Of a stretch of 64,000 bases of DNA, positions 17,364-26,239 are shown piece by piece. The stretch is from Chloroflexota bacterium (GTDB lineage: Bacteria; Chloroflexota; Dehalococcoidia; Lucifugimonadales; UBA3495). Below the pieces are notes generated by a model, which made no database searches, was not told where the DNA came from, and saw only the letters and a list, made by a program, of their open reading frames with translations. The number at the start of each line of letters is the position of its first letter. Position 1 is the stretch's first letter. The DNA lies in NCBI GenBank assembly GCA_028873965.1, contig JAPPMU010000019.1, forward strand, positions 58,820-122,819, in the 5' to 3' direction. A program made the translations under genes and the position numbers.

Positions 17364-18428
17364 ATGCCCGCATTGGAAACCGGCATCCAGTTTCACCTGC
17401 CCACCTACGCCCACGTGCCACTGCCGCACCTGGTGGAACTGGCCGCCCGGGCGGAGGCCAAAGGCGTGGACCAGTTTTGGGTCACCGACAACTTGAGAAG
17501 TCGCCAGTCCTTCGTGGTCCTGGCGGCTATGGCATCCCGCCTCAAGGCCAAGCTGGGCACCGCGGTCACCGTGCAGTATTTCCGCAATCCCGTAGATCTG
17601 GCGGATTCCATAGCCACCCTCAGCGAGCTGATGGACGGCCGGGAATTGAGCATCGGCCTGGGCCGGGGCAACCCGCGCACGCCGTCACTCATCCGGACGC
17701 CGCGGCCGGTCAGCGTGCTCCGGGAAACCGCTCAGAGCCTGCGCCGGCTGTTGGATGGCGAGGCGGTCTGCTTTGCGGATTACCCCAATCTGTTGGACTA
17801 CTACCACTTCAACCCTTCCGCTGCCTTCCAATTGAATTTCAGCCTCGCGACGCCGGTGCGGCTCTATTGCGGCTCCAACGGCCCTTTGGGTATGGCCGTT
17901 GGAGGCGAAACCATGGATGGCCTGATCTTCGGCGGCCACTACATGGCGGCGCTGCGCACCGGCCGGGTCCCGGAACTGCTGGATGCCTTTGACGCGGCAC
18001 TTCCCCCACAGCGGCCGAGCAAGGCCGTTCCCAGGGTGGCTGAGATCAAGATTTCCCTGTCCCGTAACGCATCCGCCGCCAGGGACTTCGTCAAGGAAAG
18101 CGCCGGCAGCCGCGTCCTGAACATGTATCGCCAGGGCTACACCCATGAGGATATCCAGCGGCTGGGCGTTGCCTTGCCAGACGTTGAGCGGCTGGATCAC
18201 GCGGACCGGAACGGTGCAACCGGCGCGGAGTTTGACACCCTGGTCACCGACGCCATGATCGATGCCATCTTCATCGCCGGCACACCCGGGGATTGCCTGG
18301 AGCGGATGCTGGGGGTCAGGGACACGGCACGGGACCAGGGCTTCGGACAGTTGCTGTTCTCCGAACTGGGTCCCGACGTGGACGAAGCGCTGGGGCTGCT
18401 GTGCGACGAGGTGATACCCGCCCTGTGA
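17364..18428 (+). CDS. Luciferase-like flavin oxidoreductase (F420/flavin MER-like)
   Basis: 354 residues, LLM superfamily TIM barrel. Landmarks: ARAEAKGVDQFWVTDN (29-43), LGTAVTVQYFRNPVDLADSIATL, and MDGRELSIGLGRGN, the conserved L--GR---G-GRG turn. GTPGDCLERM near the C-terminus is the usual cofactor-pocket closing helix. This subset resembles 5,10-methylenetetrahydromethanopterin reductase-like enzymes, some of which use F420 instead of FMN. ATG at 17364 after GGAGGATCGTAAAGCT. Its 66-bp distance from the NHL gene suggests co-transcription. Substrate unknown. Confidence 0.82.
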   Translation: MPALETGIQFHLPTYAHVPLPHLVELAARAEAKGVDQFWVTDNLRSRQSFVVLAAMASRLKAKLGTAVTVQYFRNPVDLADSIATLSELMDGRELSIGLGRGNPRTPSLIRTPRPVSVLRETAQSLRRLLDGEAVCFADYPNLLDYYHFNPSAAFQLNFSLATPVRLYCGSNGPLGMAVGGETMDGLIFGGHYMAALRTGRVPELLDAFDAALPPQRPSKAVPRVAEIKISLSRNASAARDFVKESAGSRVLNMYRQGYTHEDIQRLGVALPDVERLDHADRNGATGAEFDTLVTDAMIDAIFIAGTPGDCLERMLGVRDTARDQGFGQLLFSELGPDVDEALGLLCDEVIPAL

Positions 18429-18461
18429 AGCCCTTTCGCCTGCTCGAATTCCCCTTTCATC

Positions 18462-18528
18462 CGCTCATGGTGAGCCTGTCGAACCATAACCCCGAAATGG
18501 ACATCCTTCGACGAGCTCAGGATGAGCG
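18462..18528. repeat. Palindromic repeat, family D
   Basis: CGCTCATGGTGAGCCTGTCG at the left pairs with CGACGAGCTCAGGATGAGCG at the right, about 67 bp. Half of this motif is also found inside two family A copies (near 25420 and 63810). Confidence 0.75.
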
Positions 18529-18583
18529 AAATCTAATGACAATAAAGTACTTTGGAACGGCTCTGCGCCGGAAACCAAAGCGT

Positions 18584-18612
18584 TTGACAGGCGAATGGGC
18601 CACACTTAGAGT
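18584..18612 (+). promoter_or_regulatory. Sigma-70-like promoter for the luciferase-like gene at 18706
   Basis: TTGACA at 18584-18589 and TAGAGT at 18607-18612 with a 17-bp spacer, just after the family D repeat and about 94 bp before the start codon. Confidence 0.5.
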
Positions 18613-18705
18613 TGAAATGGTGACTCCATCCCGGTTCGCGCTCCATGTGGCCACGAACGGACAATCGAGTCGCGACACGAACGCATTACACGAGGGAACC
18701 TGTTG

Positions 18706-19827
18706 ATGGCATTGCAGTTTGGCGTATTCGACCACATCGAGCCCATCCCCGGCGTACCGCTGGACCAGATCTACCGGGAGCGGTTGGACCAGATAGAAAT
18801 CCTGGAATCCGCCGGGTTTTACTCCTACCACCTCGCGGAGCATCACACTCCGGCAGTCCATAGCCTTGCCCCGTCGCAGAACGTCTTCCTGGCGGCCGCG
18901 GCGGAGCGGACCAGCACCATGCGGCTGGGGCCGTGCGTGTATGTGCTGCCGCTGCACCATCCGGTGCGCCTGATCGAGGAAATCTGCATGCTGGACAATC
19001 TCAGCGGCGGCAGGATGGACATCGGGGTGGGACGCGGCGGCGTGATCGAGGCCTACTTCTGGGGGCAGGACTCGGACGTGGAGATCAACTATGCCCGGTA
19101 TCTGGAGACCCTGGCCGTGGTTCGGGAGGGGTTGAGCCACGATTCGCTCACCTTTGAGGGCGAGTTCTACAACTTCGACGACCTCCCCATGCGCCTGCGG
19201 CCCAAGCAGGATCCCCACCCGCCCCTGTGGTACATGCGGAACGTCGAGACCGCCGCCATGAGCGGGATGCACACCATCATCGTGGGCAACCTGGACTCCT
19301 TTGGCGCAAACGTGGAACGCTATTTCCAGCTTTGGGACGAATACCAGGGGCCGGGCGCGCTCAACGCCCAGGGCGAAGCTCCCAAGATCGGTTTGGTGAA
19401 CCACCTTTATCTGGCCGAGACGGACGCGGAGGCAGCCACCATCGCCCAGCCGGCATGGGACCAGTACAAATGGAACCTGGCCGCGCCGCGCCGGCTGGAA
19501 GCGGAAAGGCGAGGTCTAACTCAGTTCCTCGGCAGTGAGGCCAATCCCAGGCCGTCCAACCTGCCCGCCCGGGAGGCGCAGGCGGGGGGAACCGCCACGG
19601 CGCGCAGGACCGGTTCCGCCGGGCTTGAAGAGCACGCCGCGTCGGGAGGGAGCGGGTTCAACGTGGTCGCCGGCTCACCGGACTCCATTCGAGGCTACAT
19701 GGACGAATACCTCGAAACCGGCGCCAACTACTTCGTGGCCGCCTTCCAGTGGGGCCACCTGTCGCATGAGGAAACCATGCGCTCGCTGGACCTGTTTGTG
19801 ACCGAGGTCATGCCCCACTACGTTTAA
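18706..19827 (+). CDS. Luciferase-like (LLM class) flavin-dependent monooxygenase
   Basis: 373 residues, LLM barrel: GVFDHIEP opening strand, YHLAEHHTPA (41-50) with the conserved HH pair, LPLHHPVRLIEEICMLDNLS, and GRMDIGVGRGG. The C-terminal third contains AGSPDSIRGYMDEYLETG. An Ala/Gly-rich insert (residues about 285-315) is unlike the rest. ATG at 18706 is chosen; the TTG just before it is also in frame. GAGGGAACC lies upstream. It has its own likely promoter, so it is probably transcribed separately from the gene at 17364. FMNH2- or F420-dependent oxidation of an unknown substrate. Confidence 0.83.
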   Translation: MALQFGVFDHIEPIPGVPLDQIYRERLDQIEILESAGFYSYHLAEHHTPAVHSLAPSQNVFLAAAAERTSTMRLGPCVYVLPLHHPVRLIEEICMLDNLSGGRMDIGVGRGGVIEAYFWGQDSDVEINYARYLETLAVVREGLSHDSLTFEGEFYNFDDLPMRLRPKQDPHPPLWYMRNVETAAMSGMHTIIVGNLDSFGANVERYFQLWDEYQGPGALNAQGEAPKIGLVNHLYLAETDAEAATIAQPAWDQYKWNLAAPRRLEAERRGLTQFLGSEANPRPSNLPAREAQAGGTATARRTGSAGLEEHAASGGSGFNVVAGSPDSIRGYMDEYLETGANYFVAAFQWGHLSHEETMRSLDLFVTEVMPHYV

Positions 19828-19850
19828 GCGGGTGTGTAAAATCTCCCTCT

Positions 19851-19880
19851 CCGCTCTGTCCAACTGAGTTACCGGGGCCG
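19851..19880 (-). pseudogene. tRNA-like relic (acceptor and D-arm only)
   Basis: On the minus strand, GGCCCCGGTAACTCAGTTGG followed by ACAGAGCGG reproduces the 5' acceptor strand and D-arm of a typical bacterial tRNA (TA-CTCAGTTGG-AGAGC). The following bases do not form an anticodon stem and then run into the end of the luciferase-like gene. No 3' half is seen. It may be a truncated tRNA gene left by an integration event, or a chance match. Confidence 0.4.
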
Positions 19881-19931
19881 GCACACACTGAGTTCGGATA
19901 GCACCGAGCCGGCCCGGGAGGGCAAAGCCGG

Positions 19932-21107
19932 CTAGAGATTCTCCAGAACGCGCGCTATGCGTTCTACCCCTTCCACAACCCGGTCAGCGGGAGACCGCAT
20001 CAGGGCAACGCGGAAGTGGCCTTCTCCGCTTTCGCCAAAGCCGATGCCGGGGGTTACCACCACTCCTTCCCGCTCCACCAACAGCTCGGCCAACTCTGTG
20101 GATGACACATCCGTCGAGTAGCGAGGGAACAGGAAAGTGGCCCCTTCGGGCAGCGGACAGTGCACGCCGCCCACTTGGGACAGCCGGCCGGCGCAGCGCA
20201 CGCGCAGCTCATCGCAATCTTCCCGCCACCTGGGCAGGTGATCCTGGGGACCCTGGAGGGCGGCCACACCGGCCATCTGCACAAAAGGAGAAACAAAACT
20301 GGCCGTTTGTTCCTGTATCTTCAGCAGTGGCTCCAGCAGGTTTGACTGAGCCACGATGCAGCCCAACCGCCAGCCGGACATCGAATAAGCCTTGGTGAAG
20401 GTGTAACTGGTCAGGGTTCGTTCCGCCATTCCCTCGAAAGTCGCGATGGTAGCGTGCCGGTTGGAATCGTAGAGGAAATACTCGTAGGTCTCGTCACAAA
20501 TGACCAGCAGGTCCCGCTCCCGGGCCAGGCGCGCTACGGCCGCCAATTCTTCCTCGGTGTAAACACGGCCCGTGGGATTGTTGGGGTTGTTGATGACAAT
20601 CATCCGGGTGCGCGCGGTGACGTATTCCTGCAACTGCTCGTAGCTGATGCGGTATTCCTCCTCCTCGCTGAGGGGCACGGCCACGGGAACGCCTTCGGCC
20701 ATCTCCACCTGCTGGCTGAAGCTGACCCATGTGGGCTCCAGCACCAGCACTTCATCTCCCGACTCGATGTAGGCGTTGATGGCCTCATACAGCCCCATCT
20801 TGCTGCCGGGAGTGACCAGGATATCGCCGTCGGGATCAACGGTGCGGCCATTGTGGGCGGCCAGCTTTGCGGACATGGCCTGGCGCAGCTCGGGCAGCCC
20901 GCGGGACGAACTGATGTTGGTAAGTCCGGCGTTTAGGGCCGCAATTCCGGCGTCGATAATGTGCTGTGGGGTCACGTGGTGCGGACTTGATTGACCCAGG
21001 TCAATCACGTCGTGACCCTGACGGGCCAGCTGTCGGGCTTTTTCGCCGGCGGCCAGGGTGGCCGGGGGCTGCACGCGTTGGATGCGCGTGGCGGGAGCTC
21101 TGGTCAT
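19932..21107 (-). CDS. Class I/II PLP-dependent aminotransferase
   Basis: 391 residues, fold type I aminotransferase resembling aspartate/aromatic aminotransferases. Pyridoxal phosphate ligands are visible: NNPNNPTGRVY (N177), CDETYEYF (D205), and SYTFTKAYSMSGWRLG (Schiff-base K239, phosphate-binding R247). ATG at 21107 follows AGAGGTGAACC. It probably transfers amino groups between an amino acid and 2-oxoglutarate in the cytoplasm; specificity not deducible. It lies downstream of an MFS gene on the same strand but is separated by 200 bp with a hairpin. Confidence 0.87.
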   Translation of the reverse strand: MTRAPATRIQRVQPPATLAAGEKARQLARQGHDVIDLGQSSPHHVTPQHIIDAGIAALNAGLTNISSSRGLPELRQAMSAKLAAHNGRTVDPDGDILVTPGSKMGLYEAINAYIESGDEVLVLEPTWVSFSQQVEMAEGVPVAVPLSEEEEYRISYEQLQEYVTARTRMIVINNPNNPTGRVYTEEELAAVARLARERDLLVICDETYEYFLYDSNRHATIATFEGMAERTLTSYTFTKAYSMSGWRLGCIVAQSNLLEPLLKIQEQTASFVSPFVQMAGVAALQGPQDHLPRWREDCDELRVRCAGRLSQVGGVHCPLPEGATFLFPRYSTDVSSTELAELLVEREGVVVTPGIGFGESGEGHFRVALMRSPADRVVEGVERIARVLENL

Positions 21108-21185
21108 GGTTCACCTCTTTCCTGTCCTGGCAGTGTAGTGTAGCAACCCCGTTCCCAACGAACCACACGCCCGGCAATACCGGAT

Positions 21186-21219
21186 TATTCCCGTGCCGGT
21201 TGCTCGCCGGCGCGGGAAT
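21186..21219. terminator. Strong GC-rich hairpin, possible terminator
   Basis: ATTCCCGTGCCGG, a loop, then CCGGCGCGGGAAT. It lies between the MFS stop (21309) and the next minus-strand gene start (21107). No T-tract follows, so factor-independent termination is not proven; a small relic of a family B arm is another reading. Confidence 0.35.
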
Positions 21220-21308
21220 GGCAGCGCGGGGCCTGGTATCTTGACCTTGGCACAGTTAGTTCTGGTGGGGAGTGATCCGGGACGTTCAGCTTCCGAGGCC
21301 GTGCCGGA

Positions 21309-22538
21309 TTACACCCGCAGCTGGCGCAGGGTCGGTCGCCAGACTCCCAGCACGGACGCGATCGCCAGGTAGATTGTCGCTCCACCCGCAAATGCGGCAG
21401 TCCAACTGATGTGTTCCGCAACCAGGGTCATGGGATAGGATCCGATGAACATCAGCGCGGCGGAAATGTACCAGACGCTCATCACCCTGCCCTGGAACTC
21501 TCCCGGCACCGAGAGCTGCAAAACCGTCGTTCCCATCGGCACAATGCTGCCCATCCCCACCAGGAACAGGATCACCCACGACACCCAGAACCATTGCGAC
21601 CAGGCCAGGCAGAACAGGGCTGTGCCGAACAGGAAGATGCAACCCAGCAGCAGCCAGTTCTTGTGCGGGGAGTTGCCCATCGACGCCATGATGAACGTTC
21701 CGGACAGGGAGCCGATGCCCGCCCCGGTCATGAGCAGACCGGCGCCGCCCGCCCCCGTGTCCAGCGCCAGCTTGGCGAAGGCGGGCAGCAGCTGGGCATA
21801 GGGCATCGCGAAGAAGCCAAAGGCGAACCCGATGCCGATGACGGTGAAGGTAACCGGGTTGGTCCAGCAGTACCGCAACCCGCCCCAGAGTTCGGAAAAG
21901 ATGCCCGAACGCTGATTCCGGGCGACCGTCGGTACCCGCCGGACCATCAGCAATGTGACGGTGCCCACGAAGAAGCAGCCGGTCGCCAGATATAGCGCCG
22001 GGGCTATGCCGGTCAGTTCGATGACCAATCCGGCCACGGCCGGGCCGGTGATGCGTCCCGAGTTCATCACCGCCGAGTTCAGGACCACCGCGTTCATCAG
22101 GTCGTCCTGGTCCACCAGGTCGCGGACTATGGCCAGCCGGGCCGGGGTGTTGATGGCCTGCAGGGTGCCCAGGACGAAAGCCGACGCGTAAACGTGCCAC
22201 AGCGCAACCAGCCCCCAAGTTTCCAGCGCGGCGATACCGAGCATAAGCAAGGTCACCAGTCCCTGGGTGAGCATCAGCAGTCCGCGACGGTCGAACCGGT
22301 CGGCGAAGGCGCCGCCAAACAGCACGAATCCCAGCGTGGGAATTCCGTACAGGAAAATCATGAAGCCCATGCTGGCGGCGGAGTCGGTCAGCACCAGGAC
22401 CAGCCAGCCCAGGATGAGGAACTGCATCCCCCGTCCCAGGGCCTGCGCGTTGGCGCCGAGCCAGAACCAGCGGTAATCCCGGTGCCGCAGCGCCCGGAAG
22501 GTCTGGAGCCGGCGTCCGATGGCGAGAACTTGAGCCAA
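21309..22538 (-). CDS. MFS transporter (MFS_3/enterobactin-exporter-like)
   Basis: 409 residues, about 12 membrane segments. FRALRHRDYRWFWLG begins the first helix and GGAFADRFDRRGLLM is the motif A equivalent after helix 2. A Gly-rich segment (LALDTGAGGAGLLMTGAGIGSLSG) marks the second half. It is a likely proton-driven exporter in the cytoplasmic membrane. Same general type as the MFS protein at 14748-15983, but clearly diverged, so not a recent copy. ATG at 22538. It stands upstream of an aminotransferase on the same strand. Confidence 0.82.
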   Translation of the reverse strand: MAQVLAIGRRLQTFRALRHRDYRWFWLGANAQALGRGMQFLILGWLVLVLTDSAASMGFMIFLYGIPTLGFVLFGGAFADRFDRRGLLMLTQGLVTLLMLGIAALETWGLVALWHVYASAFVLGTLQAINTPARLAIVRDLVDQDDLMNAVVLNSAVMNSGRITGPAVAGLVIELTGIAPALYLATGCFFVGTVTLLMVRRVPTVARNQRSGIFSELWGGLRYCWTNPVTFTVIGIGFAFGFFAMPYAQLLPAFAKLALDTGAGGAGLLMTGAGIGSLSGTFIMASMGNSPHKNWLLLGCIFLFGTALFCLAWSQWFWVSWVILFLVGMGSIVPMGTTVLQLSVPGEFQGRVMSVWYISAALMFIGSYPMTLVAEHISWTAAFAGGATIYLAIASVLGVWRPTLRQLRV

Positions 22539-22895
22539 CTAATTCACCGGATTATCCGCGTTGGGTCGTAACTGGTGTGGTGTTCTCGTCATCAGTCCGG
22601 CGATTTCGGCGCACATCCTGCGGGCGCGAGTGTATAGAACCTGAGCAATATCAGGTTGATGTTTGCCCGTCAATGCCCGATGTGCGCTCGCGCGTGCCCG
22701 GTTTCCATCGAAGCGTCATTGCGAGCGCAGCGCGGCAATCTCGTTGTGGGGAGAACCTTTCTTCGGGCAAAGAACAATGGCAAACTCGTCGGCTGGCGCA
22801 TACTATAGACCTCCAGTTTACGTAAGGACAGGGCATGGCATCGATTCGGAAGATCGCGTTGAGCTAGCCATTTGCTCCGTCCGGGAGGGAACACC
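22539..22895. other. Divergent intergenic region with a half family A repeat
   Basis: Between the MFS gene (leftward) and the MBL gene (rightward). GTCATTGCGAGCGCAGCGCG at 22715 is the left arm of a family A repeat; the right arm is missing, so this copy is truncated. No gene is seen. Confidence 0.6.
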
Positions 22896-23762
22896 ATGCC
22901 GGAAGCCAGGTTAACCGTTGGCAACGTCGAGATACTGTCCCTGAACGACCAGGAGGCCACGCTGCCCCTGAGCGATGTCTTTCCCGAGGTCCCCGCCGAG
23001 GCGTGGGCGCCCTACCAGCAGCGCTACCCCAGCGGCTTTCGCGGTGACCACCTGCTGGCCCACTTCGAGTGCTACCTCATACGATCCGAAGGGCAGACCA
23101 TCCTGGTGGACACCGGGCTGGGCGGCGCGGCTTCCAACCCCTACTCAATCGAAGCCATGGTCGGTGGAGCCGAAGGCCGGCTGCTGCAGGAACTGGATGC
23201 CGCCGGCATCAGCCCCGGCGACATTGACACCGTCTTCTTCAGCCACCTTCACTTCGACCATGTCGGGTGGAACCTCACCCACGAGCCGGGCGCGTCCGCC
23301 CGGGCCACCTTCCCCAACGCCCGCTACGTGGCCCACCGCGCCGACTGGGAGGTGTTCCAGCATCCTGAAATCATGGAACTGTTCCCGCCCCACTGGGACC
23401 AGACCCTCGGCCCCCTGCAGGACCTGGGCGTGCTGGACCTGCTGGACGGCGAGCGCGCGCTGACTGGCGAAATCACCGCCATTCCCACGCCGGGGCACAC
23501 CCCCGGTTCCATGAGCCTTGCCGTTGTGTCCGGCGGTCAGCGAGCCTACATCCTCGGCGACGTTTTCCACGGCCCGGCGCAGGTTACCGAGACCGGATGG
23601 AAGTTCAGCTTCGACATGGACGGAGAACAGGGCGTCGCCACCCGCACCGCCATGGTCGAGCGGGCCGAGGCCGAAGACGCCATCATGGCCGTTTGCCACC
23701 ACGGCGGCTTCGGTCGCGTGGTTCGCGCTGAGGGCCGCCGCTACTGGCAGTTGGTCACGTAG
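22896..23762 (+). CDS. MBL-fold metallo-hydrolase
   Basis: 288 residues, metallo-beta-lactamase fold with two-metal site: FFSHLHFDHVGW (the HxHxDH set at 117-122), YVAHRADWE, PTPGHTPGSMSL with the third-motif His, and AYILGDVFH with the bridging Asp, then VCHHGGFGR with a late His. Relatives are lactonases (N-acyl-homoserine lactonase-like), arylsulfatases or hydrolases; a quorum-quenching role cannot be assumed. ATG at 22896 follows GGGAGGGA; the TTG at 22872 was rejected because it lies before that site. Convergent with the class III aminotransferase across a family B element. Confidence 0.85.
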   Translation: MPEARLTVGNVEILSLNDQEATLPLSDVFPEVPAEAWAPYQQRYPSGFRGDHLLAHFECYLIRSEGQTILVDTGLGGAASNPYSIEAMVGGAEGRLLQELDAAGISPGDIDTVFFSHLHFDHVGWNLTHEPGASARATFPNARYVAHRADWEVFQHPEIMELFPPHWDQTLGPLQDLGVLDLLDGERALTGEITAIPTPGHTPGSMSLAVVSGGQRAYILGDVFHGPAQVTETGWKFSFDMDGEQGVATRTAMVERAEAEDAIMAVCHHGGFGRVVRAEGRRYWQLVT

Positions 23763-23905
23763 GGTCTGTTGACAAATGCCGTCGTTCCGGCAAAAGCCGG
23801 AATCCAGTGAGCGCACTATACAACCAACGTCGCTATGGCCGCGGCTGTTCTGGGTTCCTGCTTTCGCAGGAACGACGGTGTGATTTTCAGTTTGTAAACA
23901 GGCTC
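23763..23905. repeat. Composite palindromic element: family B core with GTCTGTTGACAAAT-type terminal repeats
   Basis: Core 23781-23876 (GTCGTTCCGGCAAAAGCCGG to CCTGCTTTCGCAGGAACGAC). Outer arms GGTCTGTTGACAAAT and TTTGTAAACAGGCTC are inverted copies with some mismatches. At a convergent gene junction, touching the stop codon of the minus-strand aminotransferase. Confidence 0.8.
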
Positions 23906-25284
23906 TACGCGGCCCCCAGGTCCGACGCCACCTGGCCGATCACGCTGTCCATGGTGGACACGATCTGTTCGATCTCGCCGGGCGTGACGCACAGCGGGGG
24001 CATGATGTTCATGAGGTCTCCGCCGCGCAGGAACAGGCCCTGGTCGGCAAAACCCTGGGTCAACCTGGGACCCAAGCCGGAGTCGGCGGGGAAGTGTTCT
24101 TTGGTCTCCCGGTCCTTCACCAGCTCCATCCCGCACATGAGGCCCAGGCCGCGCACGTTGCCGATGATGGAGTGCTTTTCCTTGAGTTCTTCGAAACCGT
24201 CCAGAAGATATTTGCCCATCCGTGCGGAATTCTCCACCATCCCTTCCCGTTCCATGATCTCCAGGTTCTTCAGGGAGGCCGCAGCCGCCACGGGATGACC
24301 GCCGAAGGTGATCACGTGCCGGAAGGCCGCCCGGGGGCTGCCCACGAAAGCGTCGGCGATGGGCTTGCGCAGGATGGTTCCGCCCATGGGGATGTAGCCG
24401 CTGGTGATGCCCTTGGCCACGGTCATCATGTCCGGAACAACGTCCCAGTGGTTGCATCCGAACCACTTGCCGGTGCGGCCGAACCCGGTGATCACCTCAT
24501 CGGCGATCAACAGGCAACCGTACTTGTCGCAAAGTTCCCGCAGCAGGGGCCAGTAATTGTCCGGCGGCACCACCGCGCCCATGGGACTGGAGATGGGTTC
24601 GGCGATGACCGCGGCGACGGTTTCCGGCCCCTGGAACTGGATGATGCTCTCGATGGCGTCCACGCACCGCTGGCCGCATTCCTCCGGTGAGGCGCTGTTG
24701 AACTCGCAGTGGTAGAAGTTGGGTTGGGGAGCGTGGAACGTGTTCGGCATCAGGGGTTCGTAGTCCTCCCTGGGGTAGAGATAGTTGCCCCCCAGCGCCA
24801 TCGCGCCCATGGTGGCGCCGTGGTACGAATCCCGGCGGCTGATGAACTTGGTGCGCAGCGGTTCGCCCATGCGCTTGAAGTAGGCGCGGGAGAGCTTCAA
24901 CGCCGTTTCCACCGACTCCGAGCCGCCGCTGGTGAAGAAGCAACGCGACAGATCGCCCGGCATCATTGACGCAACCTTGTCCGACAGCATGACCGTGGGT
25001 TCCGTGGTGGTGCCCATGGGCATGTAGGTGATCTTGAGCATCTGCTCGTAGGCAGCGTCCGCAATTTCCTTTTGGCCGTAACCGACGTTCTTCAGCCAGA
25101 GGCCGGACATGGCGTCGATGTAGGTGTTGCCCAGCGCGTCGGTGACCTGGCAGCCCTTGCCCTCCACGAAAATCTGGGGCTCCCCCTTCTCTGCCATGTC
25201 GCTGGGCTCGCGCAGGTACACCCAGAGGTTTTCCAGGGCGGTCCTTTGCAGATCGTTGACCGCGGTTTCGGTGTGCGTAGCCAT
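23905..25284 (-). CDS. Class III omega-aminotransferase
   Basis: 459 residues, class III PLP aminotransferase (beta-alanine/pyruvate or diamine type). Visible: FFTSGGSESVETALK (phosphate cup), RRDSYHGATMGAM, LLIADEVITGFGRTG (D262) and MMTVAKGITSGYIPMGG (Schiff-base K291). Transfers the terminal amino group of an amine or omega-amino acid to pyruvate or a keto acid. The ATG at 25284 follows GGAGGCAAGC. It is not near genes for a known polyamine or beta-alanine pathway except the dihydropyrimidinase-like gene far away at 131-1549, whose product could in principle feed beta-amino acids; that link is only inference. Confidence 0.87.
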   Translation of the reverse strand: MATHTETAVNDLQRTALENLWVYLREPSDMAEKGEPQIFVEGKGCQVTDALGNTYIDAMSGLWLKNVGYGQKEIADAAYEQMLKITYMPMGTTTEPTVMLSDKVASMMPGDLSRCFFTSGGSESVETALKLSRAYFKRMGEPLRTKFISRRDSYHGATMGAMALGGNYLYPREDYEPLMPNTFHAPQPNFYHCEFNSASPEECGQRCVDAIESIIQFQGPETVAAVIAEPISSPMGAVVPPDNYWPLLRELCDKYGCLLIADEVITGFGRTGKWFGCNHWDVVPDMMTVAKGITSGYIPMGGTILRKPIADAFVGSPRAAFRHVITFGGHPVAAAASLKNLEIMEREGMVENSARMGKYLLDGFEELKEKHSIIGNVRGLGLMCGMELVKDRETKEHFPADSGLGPRLTQGFADQGLFLRGGDLMNIMPPLCVTPGEIEQIVSTMDSVIGQVASDLGAA

Positions 25285-25380
25285 GCTTGCCTCCGGCCGA
25301 TGTTACTGCCGCATATTTGGTGGGTTCTGCGGCGGGTCAGTCTAACATTGGGCAACACCCGCCACAAACCACCGCCGGAT

Positions 25381-25540
25381 CTCACGCGTACCCAGTTTGT
25401 CATCGTGAGGAGCGCAGCCGCTCATGGTGAGATTGTCGAACCACGTGGCGATCTCGTTCCGATGGCGGCGTTGCTTGCCTTGACGAGCTTGCCGCGCTTC
25501 GCTCGCAATGACAACACGGGCGAAACTGGGTACGCGCGAG
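25381..25540. repeat. Family A repeat with long outer arms and an inserted family D half
   Basis: Outer arms CTCACGCGTACCCAGTTTG and CAAACTGGGTACGCGCGAG (by eye, with an ACACGGG insert) enclose a family A core. CCGCTCATGGTGAGATTGTC inside the left arm is family D sequence. Same structure at 63771-63942. Confidence 0.8.
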
Positions 25541-25593
25541 ACCGCCGGATCCGGTAACTGCTCAGATTTGATGTGACCAGCCCACCCCAAAAC

Positions 25594-25690
25594 CGTCATA
25601 CCGGCAAATGCCGGTATCCAGTAAATCCTTGCTGTGCTCACGTTTGCCGGCGGCAGGGATTTGTGGGTTCCTGCTTTCGCAGGAACGACG
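25594..25690. repeat. Palindromic repeat, family B
   Basis: GTCATACCGGCAAATGCCGG to CCTGCTTTCGCAGGAACGAC, in a 478-bp gap between two minus-strand genes that otherwise shows only the family A repeat before it. Confidence 0.82.
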
Positions 25691-25762
25691 TGTAATCCAC
25701 CAGGAAACCCATCAACACTGAACAGTTACTCATCGTGTATCGATTCGATCCATTGCGGCGGG

Positions 25763-26140
25763 TCAGTCGGTGATGTAGGTGTGAGTGATAACCTCCCAGA
25801 CGTGGCCGTTTTCGCATTCGAAGTAGAAACCGCGCCCCTGGTGCAGGTGGTTGATTTCGCCGTCCGTTCGGGAGCGCGGCCCGCTCCCGAATACGACCCC
25901 CTCGTCCTTGATGCGCCCCAGGATGGCGTCGAACTCCTCGTCCGAAGCCAGGAATGCGTAGTGATTGGAGCGGGGATTGTCTGAGTCATCGAAGTCCAGC
26001 GTCAGAATGTCGTTGACCTTGACCGGCGCGAAATGACCCCAGGGGCCGTCGTAACTCAATCCGAAGATGCGGGCGATGAACTGTGCCGACTTCACCTTGT
26101 CGTAGGCGGGCACGATTGTATGGTCTAGCTGCAGCGGCAT
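25763..26140 (-). CDS. VOC-family (glyoxalase/dioxygenase fold) protein
   Basis: 125 residues, start MPLQLDHTIVPAYDK (ATG at 26140, preceded by GAGGAGGAACGCC). Vicinal-oxygen-chelate fold: the opening LDHTIVP strand with the first metal-ligand His, NHYAFLAS in the middle, GRGFYFECENGHVWEVITH at the end with the last-strand E/H ligands. Members include glyoxalase I, extradiol dioxygenases and antibiotic-resistance proteins; at this size and without further motifs the function is unresolved. It lies directly downstream of the PF20091-type hydrolase gene on the same strand. Confidence 0.78.
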   Translation of the reverse strand: MPLQLDHTIVPAYDKVKSAQFIARIFGLSYDGPWGHFAPVKVNDILTLDFDDSDNPRSNHYAFLASDEEFDAILGRIKDEGVVFGSGPRSRTDGEINHLHQGRGFYFECENGHVWEVITHTYITD

Positions 26141-26239
26141 GGCGTTCCTCCTCATCTGGGGTTGTCGCGGACAATCTTTCCGGCAGGACTCACACTTGGC
26201 TCGGCTTCACAGCGCCTTGAAATTGGCTACACGGAAAAC

